DNA from: Deltaproteobacteria bacterium
Lineage (GTDB): Bacteria > Myxococcota_A > UBA9160 > UBA4427
DNA: 5,887 nucleotides
NCBI GenBank assembly: GCA_011051925.1
Contig: DRKE01000042.1
Coordinates: forward strand, 1 to 5,887
Reading direction: 5' to 3'
In this document: positions 1 to 5,370 of the stretch, piece by piece
How the letters are laid out: each line of letters begins with the position of its first letter
Numbering within the stretch: position 1 is the stretch's first letter
The notes under the pieces: model-generated
The model's database searches: none
What the model saw: the letters and a program-made list of their open reading frames with translations, nothing else
Told to the model about the DNA's origin: nothing
Made by a program: the position numbers and the translations under genes

Positions 1-340
1 CGCGAATCTCTTCATCGTGGACGCCGAGGGTGGACTCCTGACCCCCCCCTCCGAGAAGGTGCTCCACGGCGTCACGCGAAGCGCGATCATGGAACTCGCC
101 AAGGCGGAAGGCATTCCCGTTCGCGAGGCGAAACTCGCACCCGAGGCGCTGTTGAACGCTTCGGAGGCGTTCCTGACGGGCACGACCGCGGGCGTCTGGC
201 CGATCGAATCCGTCGACGGGAAGGAACTCAGCCGCGTCTGTCCGGGCCCGATCTCGACGACGCTGAACGATCGTTTCCGCCGCGTGACGAAGGGCGAGGA
301 TCCGGAATTCGCGCATTGGCTGACGCCCGTCGAGGATTGA
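1..340 (+). CDS. ilvE: Branched-chain amino acid aminotransferase, C-terminal part (left-truncated)
   Basis: This is the last 112 codons of a fold-type IV PLP-dependent aminotransferase; the frame is open from base 2 and the start lies outside the window. The family transfers the amino group between leucine, isoleucine or valine and 2-oxoglutarate in the cytosol, at the last step of synthesis or the first of breakdown. Visible family landmarks, in order, are ANLFIVD, LLTPP, the LHGVTRSAIMELA helix, GIPVREAKL, the phosphate-binding loop FLTGTTAGVWPI, SVDGKEL, and CPGPIS before a final amphipathic helix. The tail GEDPEFAHWLTPV parallels the end of the E. coli IlvE group rather than the shorter D-amino acid transaminases. 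The catalytic lysine is upstream of the window and cannot be checked. Other class IV enzymes (D-alanine transaminase, aminodeoxychorismate lyase) are less likely. The stop is 9 bp before trpS. Confidence 0.85.
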   Translation, partial: ANLFIVDAEGGLLTPPSEKVLHGVTRSAIMELAKAEGIPVREAKLAPEALLNASEAFLTGTTAGVWPIESVDGKELSRVCPGPISTTLNDRFRRVTKGEDPEFAHWLTPVED

Positions 341-349
341 AGCCGCTCG

Positions 350-1387
350 ATGCCGAAGCCATCCGATTCCAGACCCGGAGAATCGGCGAAACCCCCGAAA
401 CGGGCGCTTCGCGTTCTCTCGGGTACGAAGCCGACGGGCGAGAACCTCCATCTGGGCAACTATTTCGGTGCCCTCCGCCAATTCGTCCAGCTCCAGGACG
501 AACACGATACGGCGCTCTATTTCATCGCCGACTACCACTCGATGACGACGGTCCGCAACGCCGAGGAACGCCGGCGCAACACGCTCGCGGTCGCCCTCGA
601 CTATCTCGCGGCGGGCCTCGATCCCGAGCGAGCCATCCTCTTCCGCCAGAGCGACCTGCCCGAAGTGACGGAGCTGACCTGGATCCTCACGACGGTGACG
701 CCCATGGGCATGCTCGAGCGCGCCCATGCCTACAAGGCCGCGATGGACAAGGGCGAAGACGTCGACCACGGGCTCTTCACCTATCCCGTCCTGATGGCGG
801 CGGACATCCTGCTCTACGGATCCCATCTCGTGCCCGTCGGGCGCGATCAGAAACAACACATCGAGATGGCGCGGGACATGGCCCAGCGCTTCAACCGGAT
901 CTATGAGACCGACGCGCTCGTCCTGCCCGAGCCCTACATCCTCGAGGCGTCGGCCACGGTCGTGGGCACCGACGGGCGGAAGATGTCGAAATCGTACGGG
1001 AACACGATCTCGATGTTCGCGCCGAAGGGGCGGATCAAGAAGGCCGTCATGGGGATCGTGACGGATTCGACGCCCGTGGAGGATCCGAAGGATACGAGCC
1101 AGGCGGTCTTCGAACTCTGGAGCCTCTTCGCGACGGAAGCAGAGCGGGCCGAGATGTTCGCGCGCGCGGAGGCGGGGGGGCTCGGCTATGGCGAGGTCAA
1201 GAAGGACCTGCTCGCCCGGCTGATGGACCATTTCGAGCCGATGCGCGCGCGCCGGGCGGAGCTCGAAGAAAAGCCCGAGGAGATCGAGGCCATCCTTCGC
1301 CGGGGTGCCGAGCGTGCCCGGGCGCTGGCGACGCCCGTCCTCGAAGCCTGTCGCGAGGCGGCGGGGCTCGGGGTGCCGCGGCGCTGA
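350..1387 (+). CDS. trpS: Tryptophanyl-tRNA synthetase
   Basis: Cytosolic class I aminoacyl-tRNA synthetase that activates tryptophan with ATP and charges tRNA-Trp. It has 345 residues, usual for bacterial TrpRS. The class I signature is PTGENLHLGN at residues 28-37, with HLGN in the HIGH position. The VPVGRDQKQH segment (D166, Q167, H170) is typical of TrpRS and separates it from TyrRS. The ATP-binding loop is an intact KMSKS at 211-215, preceded by GTDGR. The C-terminal part holds the expected DSTPVEDPKD and GGLGYGEVKKDL motifs and a final helix. The first 18 residues before the Rossmann strand are Lys/Pro-rich and probably disordered. ATG at 350 is the only reasonable start before the signature, although the Shine-Dalgarno match is weak (GAGG at 332-335, rather far upstream). 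The gene starts 9 bp after the aminotransferase stop, so cotranscription is likely. No frameshift or missing motif is seen. Confidence 0.97.
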   Translation: MPKPSDSRPGESAKPPKRALRVLSGTKPTGENLHLGNYFGALRQFVQLQDEHDTALYFIADYHSMTTVRNAEERRRNTLAVALDYLAAGLDPERAILFRQSDLPEVTELTWILTTVTPMGMLERAHAYKAAMDKGEDVDHGLFTYPVLMAADILLYGSHLVPVGRDQKQHIEMARDMAQRFNRIYETDALVLPEPYILEASATVVGTDGRKMSKSYGNTISMFAPKGRIKKAVMGIVTDSTPVEDPKDTSQAVFELWSLFATEAERAEMFARAEAGGLGYGEVKKDLLARLMDHFEPMRARRAELEEKPEEIEAILRRGAERARALATPVLEACREAAGLGVPRR

Positions 1388-1484
1388 GGCGCCGGCGCGA
1401 TCCCCCCGGTCGCCCAGGCCCCGGTCAATCAAAGGGCCCGATGGGCCGATGAGCCATCCAGGACACGGCCGCGATCGGCCTTGT

Positions 1485-1490
1485 GGAGGT
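1485..1490 (+). promoter_or_regulatory. Ribosome binding site of the Sel1 lipoprotein gene
   Basis: GGAGGT lies 6 bases before the ATG at 1497. It is the strongest Shine-Dalgarno match in the window. It decides the start of the Sel1 gene against longer in-frame options (GTG-type start near 1305, inside trpS, and ATG at 1449), which have no comparable site and would put a long charged stretch before the lipoprotein signal. Confidence 0.85.
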
Positions 1491-1496
1491 CCAGGC

Positions 1497-2786
1497 ATGG
1501 GGATTCGGGACGGAGAAGGGGCGGAGCGAAGGGGGACGCGGGGCGCGCGATGGAGCGCGAGTCCGAGCCTGCGTCTCGTGGCGATGCTTCTGCTGACGAT
1601 CGGGCTCGGGGGGTGCAACGAGATCGACGTCCTGGCGATCGGCGAGGATGCCGGGGCGACCCGGCCCGCTCCGGCGCTGCTCGCCCGGGCCGAAGCCGGC
1701 GAAGAGGCGGCCCAGCTCGCGGTGGGCGTCTTCTACCGCAACGCAGCGGACCGATCGGAGGGGGGCGACCGCGCCCGGGCGCGATCGGAAGCGCTTCGCT
1801 GGTTGACCCTGGCCGCCGAAGCCGGGGATCCGTCGGCCCAGACCGAGCTCGGCCTGATGCTCGTCAATGCCGACGACAATCTGCGCAATCCCGCCGAGGG
1901 GCGCCGCTGGCTCATGCGGGCGGGCGAGGCGGGACAGGCCGCGGCCCTCTTCATGTTGGGCGATCTCTCGAAGCGGGGCGACGGCACACCGCCCAATCCC
2001 GTCGTGGCCGTCCAGTACTGGCGTTCGGCTGCGGATCTCGGCCATGTGGGCGCGCTGCATCGTCTCGGTGAGGCCTACGAGGAGGGACTCGGGGTCGATC
2101 CGGATCCCGAAACCGCGATCGGCTACTACCGGGAGGCGGCGGGCCGCGGCTACCTGGCGTCGCAATACCGGTTGGCGGTCCTCTTCGACGAGGGCAAGCT
2201 CGTTCCGCGGGATGCGACCGAGGCGGCGAAGTTCTATCAGATGGCCGCCGAGCAGGGTTATGCGCCGGCCCAGGCGCAACTCGGCTATTTCTACGCGCGG
2301 GGGGACGGCGTCATCCAGCGTTACGACGAAGCGCTCCGCTGGAGTCGGATGGCCGCGGAACAGGGCGATGCGGATGGCTGCAACAATCTCGCGGTGCTCT
2401 ACCTGAAGGGGCTCGGGGTCGAACAGAGCTTCGAAGAGGCGCTTCGCTGGTATCGGATGGCGGCCCAGCGGCAGCATCCCGGCGCCCAGAACATGCTCGG
2501 CACGATCTATCTGACCGGCCAGGGCGTCGATGTCGATCCCCGGGAAGCCGAACACTGGTGGCGGATGGCGGCCGAGCAGGGTTATGCGCCCGCGGAATAC
2601 AATCTCGGCGGGATGTTCTCGCGGCAGCTTTCGGCGACGCTCACGCGCGAGGAAGCGCTCGACTGGCTCGGGCGCGCGGCGGAGCAGGGCCATCGGAGCG
2701 CCGCGCGCGAACTCTCGGAACTCCAGGCCGAGATCTCGGCTTCGGCCTCGCCCGAAACCGCCGAGCCGATCCGAACGACGCTCTGA
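1497..2786 (+). CDS. Sel1-repeat lipoprotein
   Basis: A 429-residue protein consisting of a lipoprotein signal and a Sel1-like solenoid. Residues 25-39 (SLRLVAMLLLTIGLGG) form the hydrophobic core, and LGGC at 37-40 is a good lipobox, so C40 should be lipidated after signal peptidase II cleavage. The n-region of 26 residues is long. Residue +2 after Cys is Asn, not Asp, so transport to the outer membrane is plausible. A longer first repeat (about 69-110) precedes eight exact 36-residue Sel1 units (111-398) and a degenerate tail. Typical cores are ALRWLTLAAEAG and EALRWYRMAA. Sel1 solenoids are protein-binding scaffolds; no catalytic motif is present and the partner is unknown. The gene follows trpS by 109 bp, has its own strong ribosome site, and converges on the kinase gene. 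Its specific role cannot be named from sequence. Confidence is high for the family and moderate for the lipidation. Confidence 0.93.
   Translation: MGIRDGEGAERRGTRGARWSASPSLRLVAMLLLTIGLGGCNEIDVLAIGEDAGATRPAPALLARAEAGEEAAQLAVGVFYRNAADRSEGGDRARARSEALRWLTLAAEAGDPSAQTELGLMLVNADDNLRNPAEGRRWLMRAGEAGQAAALFMLGDLSKRGDGTPPNPVVAVQYWRSAADLGHVGALHRLGEAYEEGLGVDPDPETAIGYYREAAGRGYLASQYRLAVLFDEGKLVPRDATEAAKFYQMAAEQGYAPAQAQLGYFYARGDGVIQRYDEALRWSRMAAEQGDADGCNNLAVLYLKGLGVEQSFEEALRWYRMAAQRQHPGAQNMLGTIYLTGQGVDVDPREAEHWWRMAAEQGYAPAEYNLGGMFSRQLSATLTREEALDWLGRAAEQGHRSAARELSELQAEISASASPETAEPIRTTL
1827..2690 (+). repeat. Eight contiguous 36-residue Sel1-like units
   Basis: Residues 111-398 of the lipoprotein divide without gaps into eight units of 36 residues (108 bp each), starting at D111, Q147, H183, Y219, Y255, D291, H327 and Y363. 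Each ends in a variant of MAAEQG and carries the pattern A-x-x-x-LG near its start and an aromatic/Ala-rich second helix. No unit has an insertion or deletion, which is unusual because Sel1 arrays commonly vary between 36 and 44 residues. A 20-base stretch at the junction of units 5 and 6 (2247-2266) recurs identically at the junction of units 8 and 9 (2571-2590), exactly three units (324 bp) away. Confidence 0.9.
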
Positions 2787-2798
2787 CGGATCGGCTCG
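2762..2798 (+). terminator. Inverted repeat across the Sel1 stop codon, possible terminator
   Basis: The arm CGAGCCGATCCG (2762-2773) and its perfect complement CGGATCGGCTCG (2787-2798) give a 12-bp GC-rich stem with a 13-base loop (2774-2786) that ends with the TGA stop of the Sel1 gene. It sits in the narrow convergent gap with the kinase gene. There is no T-run after the stem on either strand, so it is not a classical intrinsic terminator. It could act as a T-less terminator in both directions, or protect the 3' end of the mRNA. The structure is seen directly; its function is inferred. Confidence 0.5.
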
Positions 2799-2818
2799 TC
2801 GGCGAGGGGGATCCAGGC

Positions 2819-2840
2819 GCTGCCGGTCAGCTGCCGGTCA
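2819..2840. repeat. 11-bp perfect tandem duplication at the kinase stop
   Basis: GCTGCCGGTCA occurs twice in direct succession (2819-2829 and 2830-2840). On the - strand the repeat reads TGACCGGCAGC. The TGA of the copy at 2819-2829 is in frame and is the kinase stop codon. In the other copy the same TGA is out of frame and lies inside the ATG-ACC codons for M823-T824. Because 11 is not a multiple of 3, the duplication itself places the stop. Confidence 0.8.
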
Positions 2841-5307
2841 TGCGCGCGAGGCGTTGTCCGACGATCGCGGCGCTTTCGGGGCGCTCCTCCGGCGATTTGG
2901 CCATCAGGTGGAGGATCAACTCGGCGAGCGGCGCGGGATAGCCCTCGACGATCGTGCGGGGATCCGGGGCGGGTGCGTGTTTGTGCTGGTCGGCGATGTC
3001 CCCTTCGGAGAAGGGGAGGCGACCCGTCGAGAGTTCGAAGAGCGTCACGCCCAGGGCGTAGAGATCGGTCCGTCCGTCGGCGACCTTGCCGGCGGCCTGC
3101 TCGGGCGCCATGTAGTAGGGGGTGCCCGCGATCAGCGTCGCGCCCTTGTCCCGCACGGCTTCGAGGATCTTCGCGAGACCGAAGTCCATGATCTTGAGCA
3201 CGCGCTCCTTCGTGATGAAGAGGTTCGCGGTCTTGATGTCGCGATGGACGATGCCCTGGCCATGGGCGAATTGGAGTCCCGCACAGATCTGGACGCCCAG
3301 GCGGGCGGTATCGCGGGGGCCGAAGCGGCCGCGCTGCTTCAGGATCGTATTGAGCGGAAGCCCCTCGAGCAGTTCCATCGTGATGAAGAAATGGCCGTTT
3401 TCCTGGTCGGCATCGTAGAGGGTCACGATGTTGGGATGATTCATGCGCGCCGCGGCCTGGGCTTCGCCGAGAAAGAGCTGCACGGCACCGGGATGGTCGC
3501 GAAGATTCTCGGGCATGCGCTTCAGGGCGACGATCCGCCCGAGACGACGGTCACGGGCCTTGTAGACGAGCCCCATCCCGCCGCGTCCGATCTCCTCGAG
3601 GATCTCGTAGCGCTCCTCGGCGACGAAGGCGGTTGCGCCGGCGGGCGGCGTGAAGCCTGCGGTCGTGCGGTTCTGGGCCGAGCTCGAGAGCTTCTTGCGG
3701 ACGCTCTCGATCCGCGAGGCGATGTTCGGATAGGTCGGTTCCCGGTCGCGCAGACGTTCGAGCACCGTCAGCGCCCGGGCGTGGTCCCCGGATTCGTCGA
3801 GCAGTTCGGCCAGATGGAGTTCGAGGGGGCTCGGATTGTCCCCGGCTTCGAGCAGCTCGAGGCGGCGTTCGATCTGGTTGGCCGCGAGATCGAGATGGCC
3901 CTCCTGCTCGAAGGCGAGGGCGAGAAGTTCCACGGCCCGACCGTATTCGGGATCCTTGGGGCCGACCTGCTGGAGCAGCCGGATCGCCCGGGCGCGATCG
4001 TCGCGCTCCGAGGCGAGGGCGGCCGCCCTGAAGAGTTCTCCCTGGGCCTCGAGGGCGCCGATCAGCGCGTCGTGGTCGCCGGCCTTCTCGTAGCATCGCA
4101 CCGCGTGATCCCATTCCTCGAGCGCCGCCCAGGCCCGCGCCGCCTCGTCCCAGGATTCCGCGGCATCGTACATCTCGGCCGCGTGTCGCAGGTCCCCCGC
4201 GTTCTCGTAGAGCAGGGCGGCACGGTCGAAATCGGAGATCGAGCGGCGCAGTTCCGCCGCCTCCTTCACGCGTCCGGCGCTTTCGAGCTGTTCCGCCGCC
4301 CGCTCGGTCTGGCCCTGTTCCTGATGGATCCGGGCACGCAGCAGCGAGGCGGCCTCGGCCTGTCCGTCGCGTTCGAGGGCGCGGGCGGCGTCGCCGAAAT
4401 CGCCTTGCAGGAAAGGTGTCACCGCGGGAGGGCAGCCCTTGAAGACGAGGTTCTCGGGCGCGGCCAGGTCGATCTGGATCACCGTCGGCTCGTAGCTCGT
4501 GATGCGGACGGTCTCCTCGACGACGCGATCCCCGGCGCCGATCAGCATGACATGCTCGCCGAGGGGCAGCGTCGTCCGGCTCTTTCCGTGGGCGGCAAAG
4601 CGCAGCGTATCGGGTTGGCCGCGCACGCTGAGTCCGATGTCCCGGGCCGGTTGGCGGTCCCATTGGACCCGGAACTCGACGGGTGTTTCCACGGCGGGCA
4701 GGGCGTGGTCGATGGAAGTGCACTGCCTGGCGGTGATCGTGAGTTCGATCTCCTCGTTGACCGCCGCGAGGACCGCACGGGATTCGGGCGCGTGGAAATT
4801 GCCTTCGATCGTCAGGAACCAGCGGCCCGGGGCCACGCGATCGAACTGGGTTTCCCGGCAGACGGCCACGCGCGTGTGACGGGGGGTGCTGCGCTGATTG
4901 TTGGCGCGGCTGCGGCGTTGGCTGCGGGTATGGAGCTGGACCTCGAAGTCGCCTTCGATCTCGTTCGGAAAACGGAGGTGGAGCGTGAGTCGGCCCGTGG
5001 CACGCAGTCGGCGGGCTGCGAAGCCGAGGGCGACGAGGGCGAGGGCGAGGGCGGCCAGGGTCCGTCGGCCATTTCGCGTCGACGCGAAGCGATGGAAGCG
5101 TCGAGCCGTGGGGGATCGTTCGAGGAGTCGTTGATAGGCGTCGAGGACGGGCTTTTCGATCGCCGTGATCTCGCCGCGGGGGGTGATGTCGGGCACCCAG
5201 TCTTCGAGGGGCTCGGCCGATGACGCAATCGCGCCGCAGAGCCAGAAGCCCAGGATCGTCAGCGCGAGGATTGCCCGTTTTCGAATGCACATGTCCGGTG
5301 TGTGCAT
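2827..5307 (-). CDS. Membrane-anchored Ser/Thr protein kinase with C-terminal catalytic domain and helical repeats
   Basis: An 826-residue Hanks-type kinase (numbering from the ATG at 5307). Residues 12-31 are a signal-like hydrophobic segment (ASSA-E cleavage possible). Residues 32-82 are probably extracytoplasmic and 83-98 a transmembrane helix (TLAALALALVALGFAA). Residues 105-289 are strand-rich with no recognised domain, 304-450 are short helical repeats, and about 451-540 are TPR-like. A linker leads to the kinase domain at 566-822. All catalytic elements are intact: GRGGMG 574-579, VALK with K596, helix C E615, HRD 688-690 with N695, DFG 708-710, APE 734-736, and Thr724/Thr729 in the activation loop. 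The protein should phosphorylate Ser/Thr of unknown substrates from the cytosolic side. Most bacterial kinases of this class place the catalytic domain first; here it is last. The start is uncertain: ATG 5307, ATG 5292 (821 residues, compact signal n-region) and TTG 5343 all lack a Shine-Dalgarno sequence. TTG 5343 overlaps a T-tract and is disfavoured. Confidence 0.93.
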   Translation of the reverse strand: MHTPDMCIRKRAILALTILGFWLCGAIASSAEPLEDWVPDITPRGEITAIEKPVLDAYQRLLERSPTARRFHRFASTRNGRRTLAALALALVALGFAARRLRATGRLTLHLRFPNEIEGDFEVQLHTRSQRRSRANNQRSTPRHTRVAVCRETQFDRVAPGRWFLTIEGNFHAPESRAVLAAVNEEIELTITARQCTSIDHALPAVETPVEFRVQWDRQPARDIGLSVRGQPDTLRFAAHGKSRTTLPLGEHVMLIGAGDRVVEETVRITSYEPTVIQIDLAAPENLVFKGCPPAVTPFLQGDFGDAARALERDGQAEAASLLRARIHQEQGQTERAAEQLESAGRVKEAAELRRSISDFDRAALLYENAGDLRHAAEMYDAAESWDEAARAWAALEEWDHAVRCYEKAGDHDALIGALEAQGELFRAAALASERDDRARAIRLLQQVGPKDPEYGRAVELLALAFEQEGHLDLAANQIERRLELLEAGDNPSPLELHLAELLDESGDHARALTVLERLRDREPTYPNIASRIESVRKKLSSSAQNRTTAGFTPPAGATAFVAEERYEILEEIGRGGMGLVYKARDRRLGRIVALKRMPENLRDHPGAVQLFLGEAQAAARMNHPNIVTLYDADQENGHFFITMELLEGLPLNTILKQRGRFGPRDTARLGVQICAGLQFAHGQGIVHRDIKTANLFITKERVLKIMDFGLAKILEAVRDKGATLIAGTPYYMAPEQAAGKVADGRTDLYALGVTLFELSTGRLPFSEGDIADQHKHAPAPDPRTIVEGYPAPLAELILHLMAKSPEERPESAAIVGQRLARMTGS
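3958..4308 (-). repeat. Nine tandem 13-residue helical repeats within the kinase
   Basis: Residues 334-450 split without gaps into nine 13-residue units starting at T334, V347, F360, L373, W386, W399, H412, L425 and R438. Examples are FDRAALLYENAGD, LRHAAEMYDAAES, WDEAARAWAALEE and WDHAVRCYEKAGD. The pattern is (aromatic/Leu)-D-x-A-A-x-x-(Y/L)-E-x-A-G-D, with Ala at position 4 in eight of nine units and Gly at position 12 in five. A further unit-like stretch, FGDAARALERDGQ (304-316), precedes the array, separated by 17 residues. Each unit looks like one short helix plus a turn, so two make a 26-residue hairpin, shorter than the 34-residue TPR. The DNA period is 39 bp, but the DNA copies have diverged, so the array is old. 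Confidence 0.75.
5285..5307 (-). promoter_or_regulatory. Inverted repeat enclosing both candidate kinase start codons
   Basis: On the - strand ATGCACA (5307-5301) is followed by a 9-base loop and its perfect complement TGTGCAT (5291-5285). The upstream candidate ATG (5307) opens the first arm. The downstream ATG (5292) begins at the last loop base and runs into the second arm. In the mRNA a 7-bp hairpin could mask either start. No Shine-Dalgarno sequence precedes either ATG, so start access may be controlled by structure. The repeat is seen; a regulatory role is inferred and could be coincidence. Confidence 0.35.
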
Positions 5308-5341
5308 CGGTCGAGTTGCGCATGAAATAAAGGGCTGTGGC

Positions 5342-5360
5342 AAAAAAACCGCGATTGCGG
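5342..5360 (-). terminator. Short hairpin with T7 tract after the methyltransferase gene
   Basis: Reading the - strand, CCGC-AATC-GCGG (5360-5349) is a 4-bp all-GC stem with a tetraloop, followed at once by seven T (5348-5342). It begins 10 bases after the methyltransferase stop and lies before the kinase gene. The stem is short for an intrinsic terminator, but a run of seven T is striking in such GC-rich DNA. If it works, the kinase needs its own promoter or relies on read-through. The adjacent AT-rich CCCTTTATTTC (near 5324-5334) could hold a -10 element, but no convincing -35 is seen. Confidence 0.5.
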
Positions 5361-5370
5361 AAGGGGCGGA

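Noticed and set aside
316..906. 196-codon + strand frame overlapping ilvE and trpS
   Set aside because: Arg/Pro-rich out-of-frame translation inside a fully motif-supported trpS.
1305..1496. Longer N-terminus of the Sel1 protein, starting inside trpS
   Set aside because: It would overlap trpS by 83 bp and place a long charged stretch before the lipoprotein signal; GGAGGT at 1485-1490 supports ATG 1497.
1388..1496. Terminator or promoter in the trpS-Sel1 gap
   Set aside because: Small GC palindromes exist (1390-1399; 5-bp stems at 1435-1447 and 1467-1480) but none is followed by a T-run, and no -35/-10 pair could be picked out; such stems are common by chance at this base composition.
1425..2693. 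422-codon open frame on the - strand, antisense to the Sel1 gene
   Set aside because: Same in-register antisense effect. The product merely mirrors the Sel1 periodicity, and the + strand has a ribosome site, lipobox and repeats.
2530..5223. 897-codon open frame on the + strand, antisense to the kinase
   Set aside because: It lies in exact codon register with the kinase, where stops appear only opposite TTA, CTA and TCA codons, which are rare in GC-rich genes. Its product shows no recognisable domain, while the - strand has all the kinase motifs.
5308..5343. TTG start of the kinase at 5343
   Set aside because: It overlaps the T-tract of the candidate terminator, has no ribosome site, and would add 12 residues before a signal segment that begins naturally at the later ATGs.
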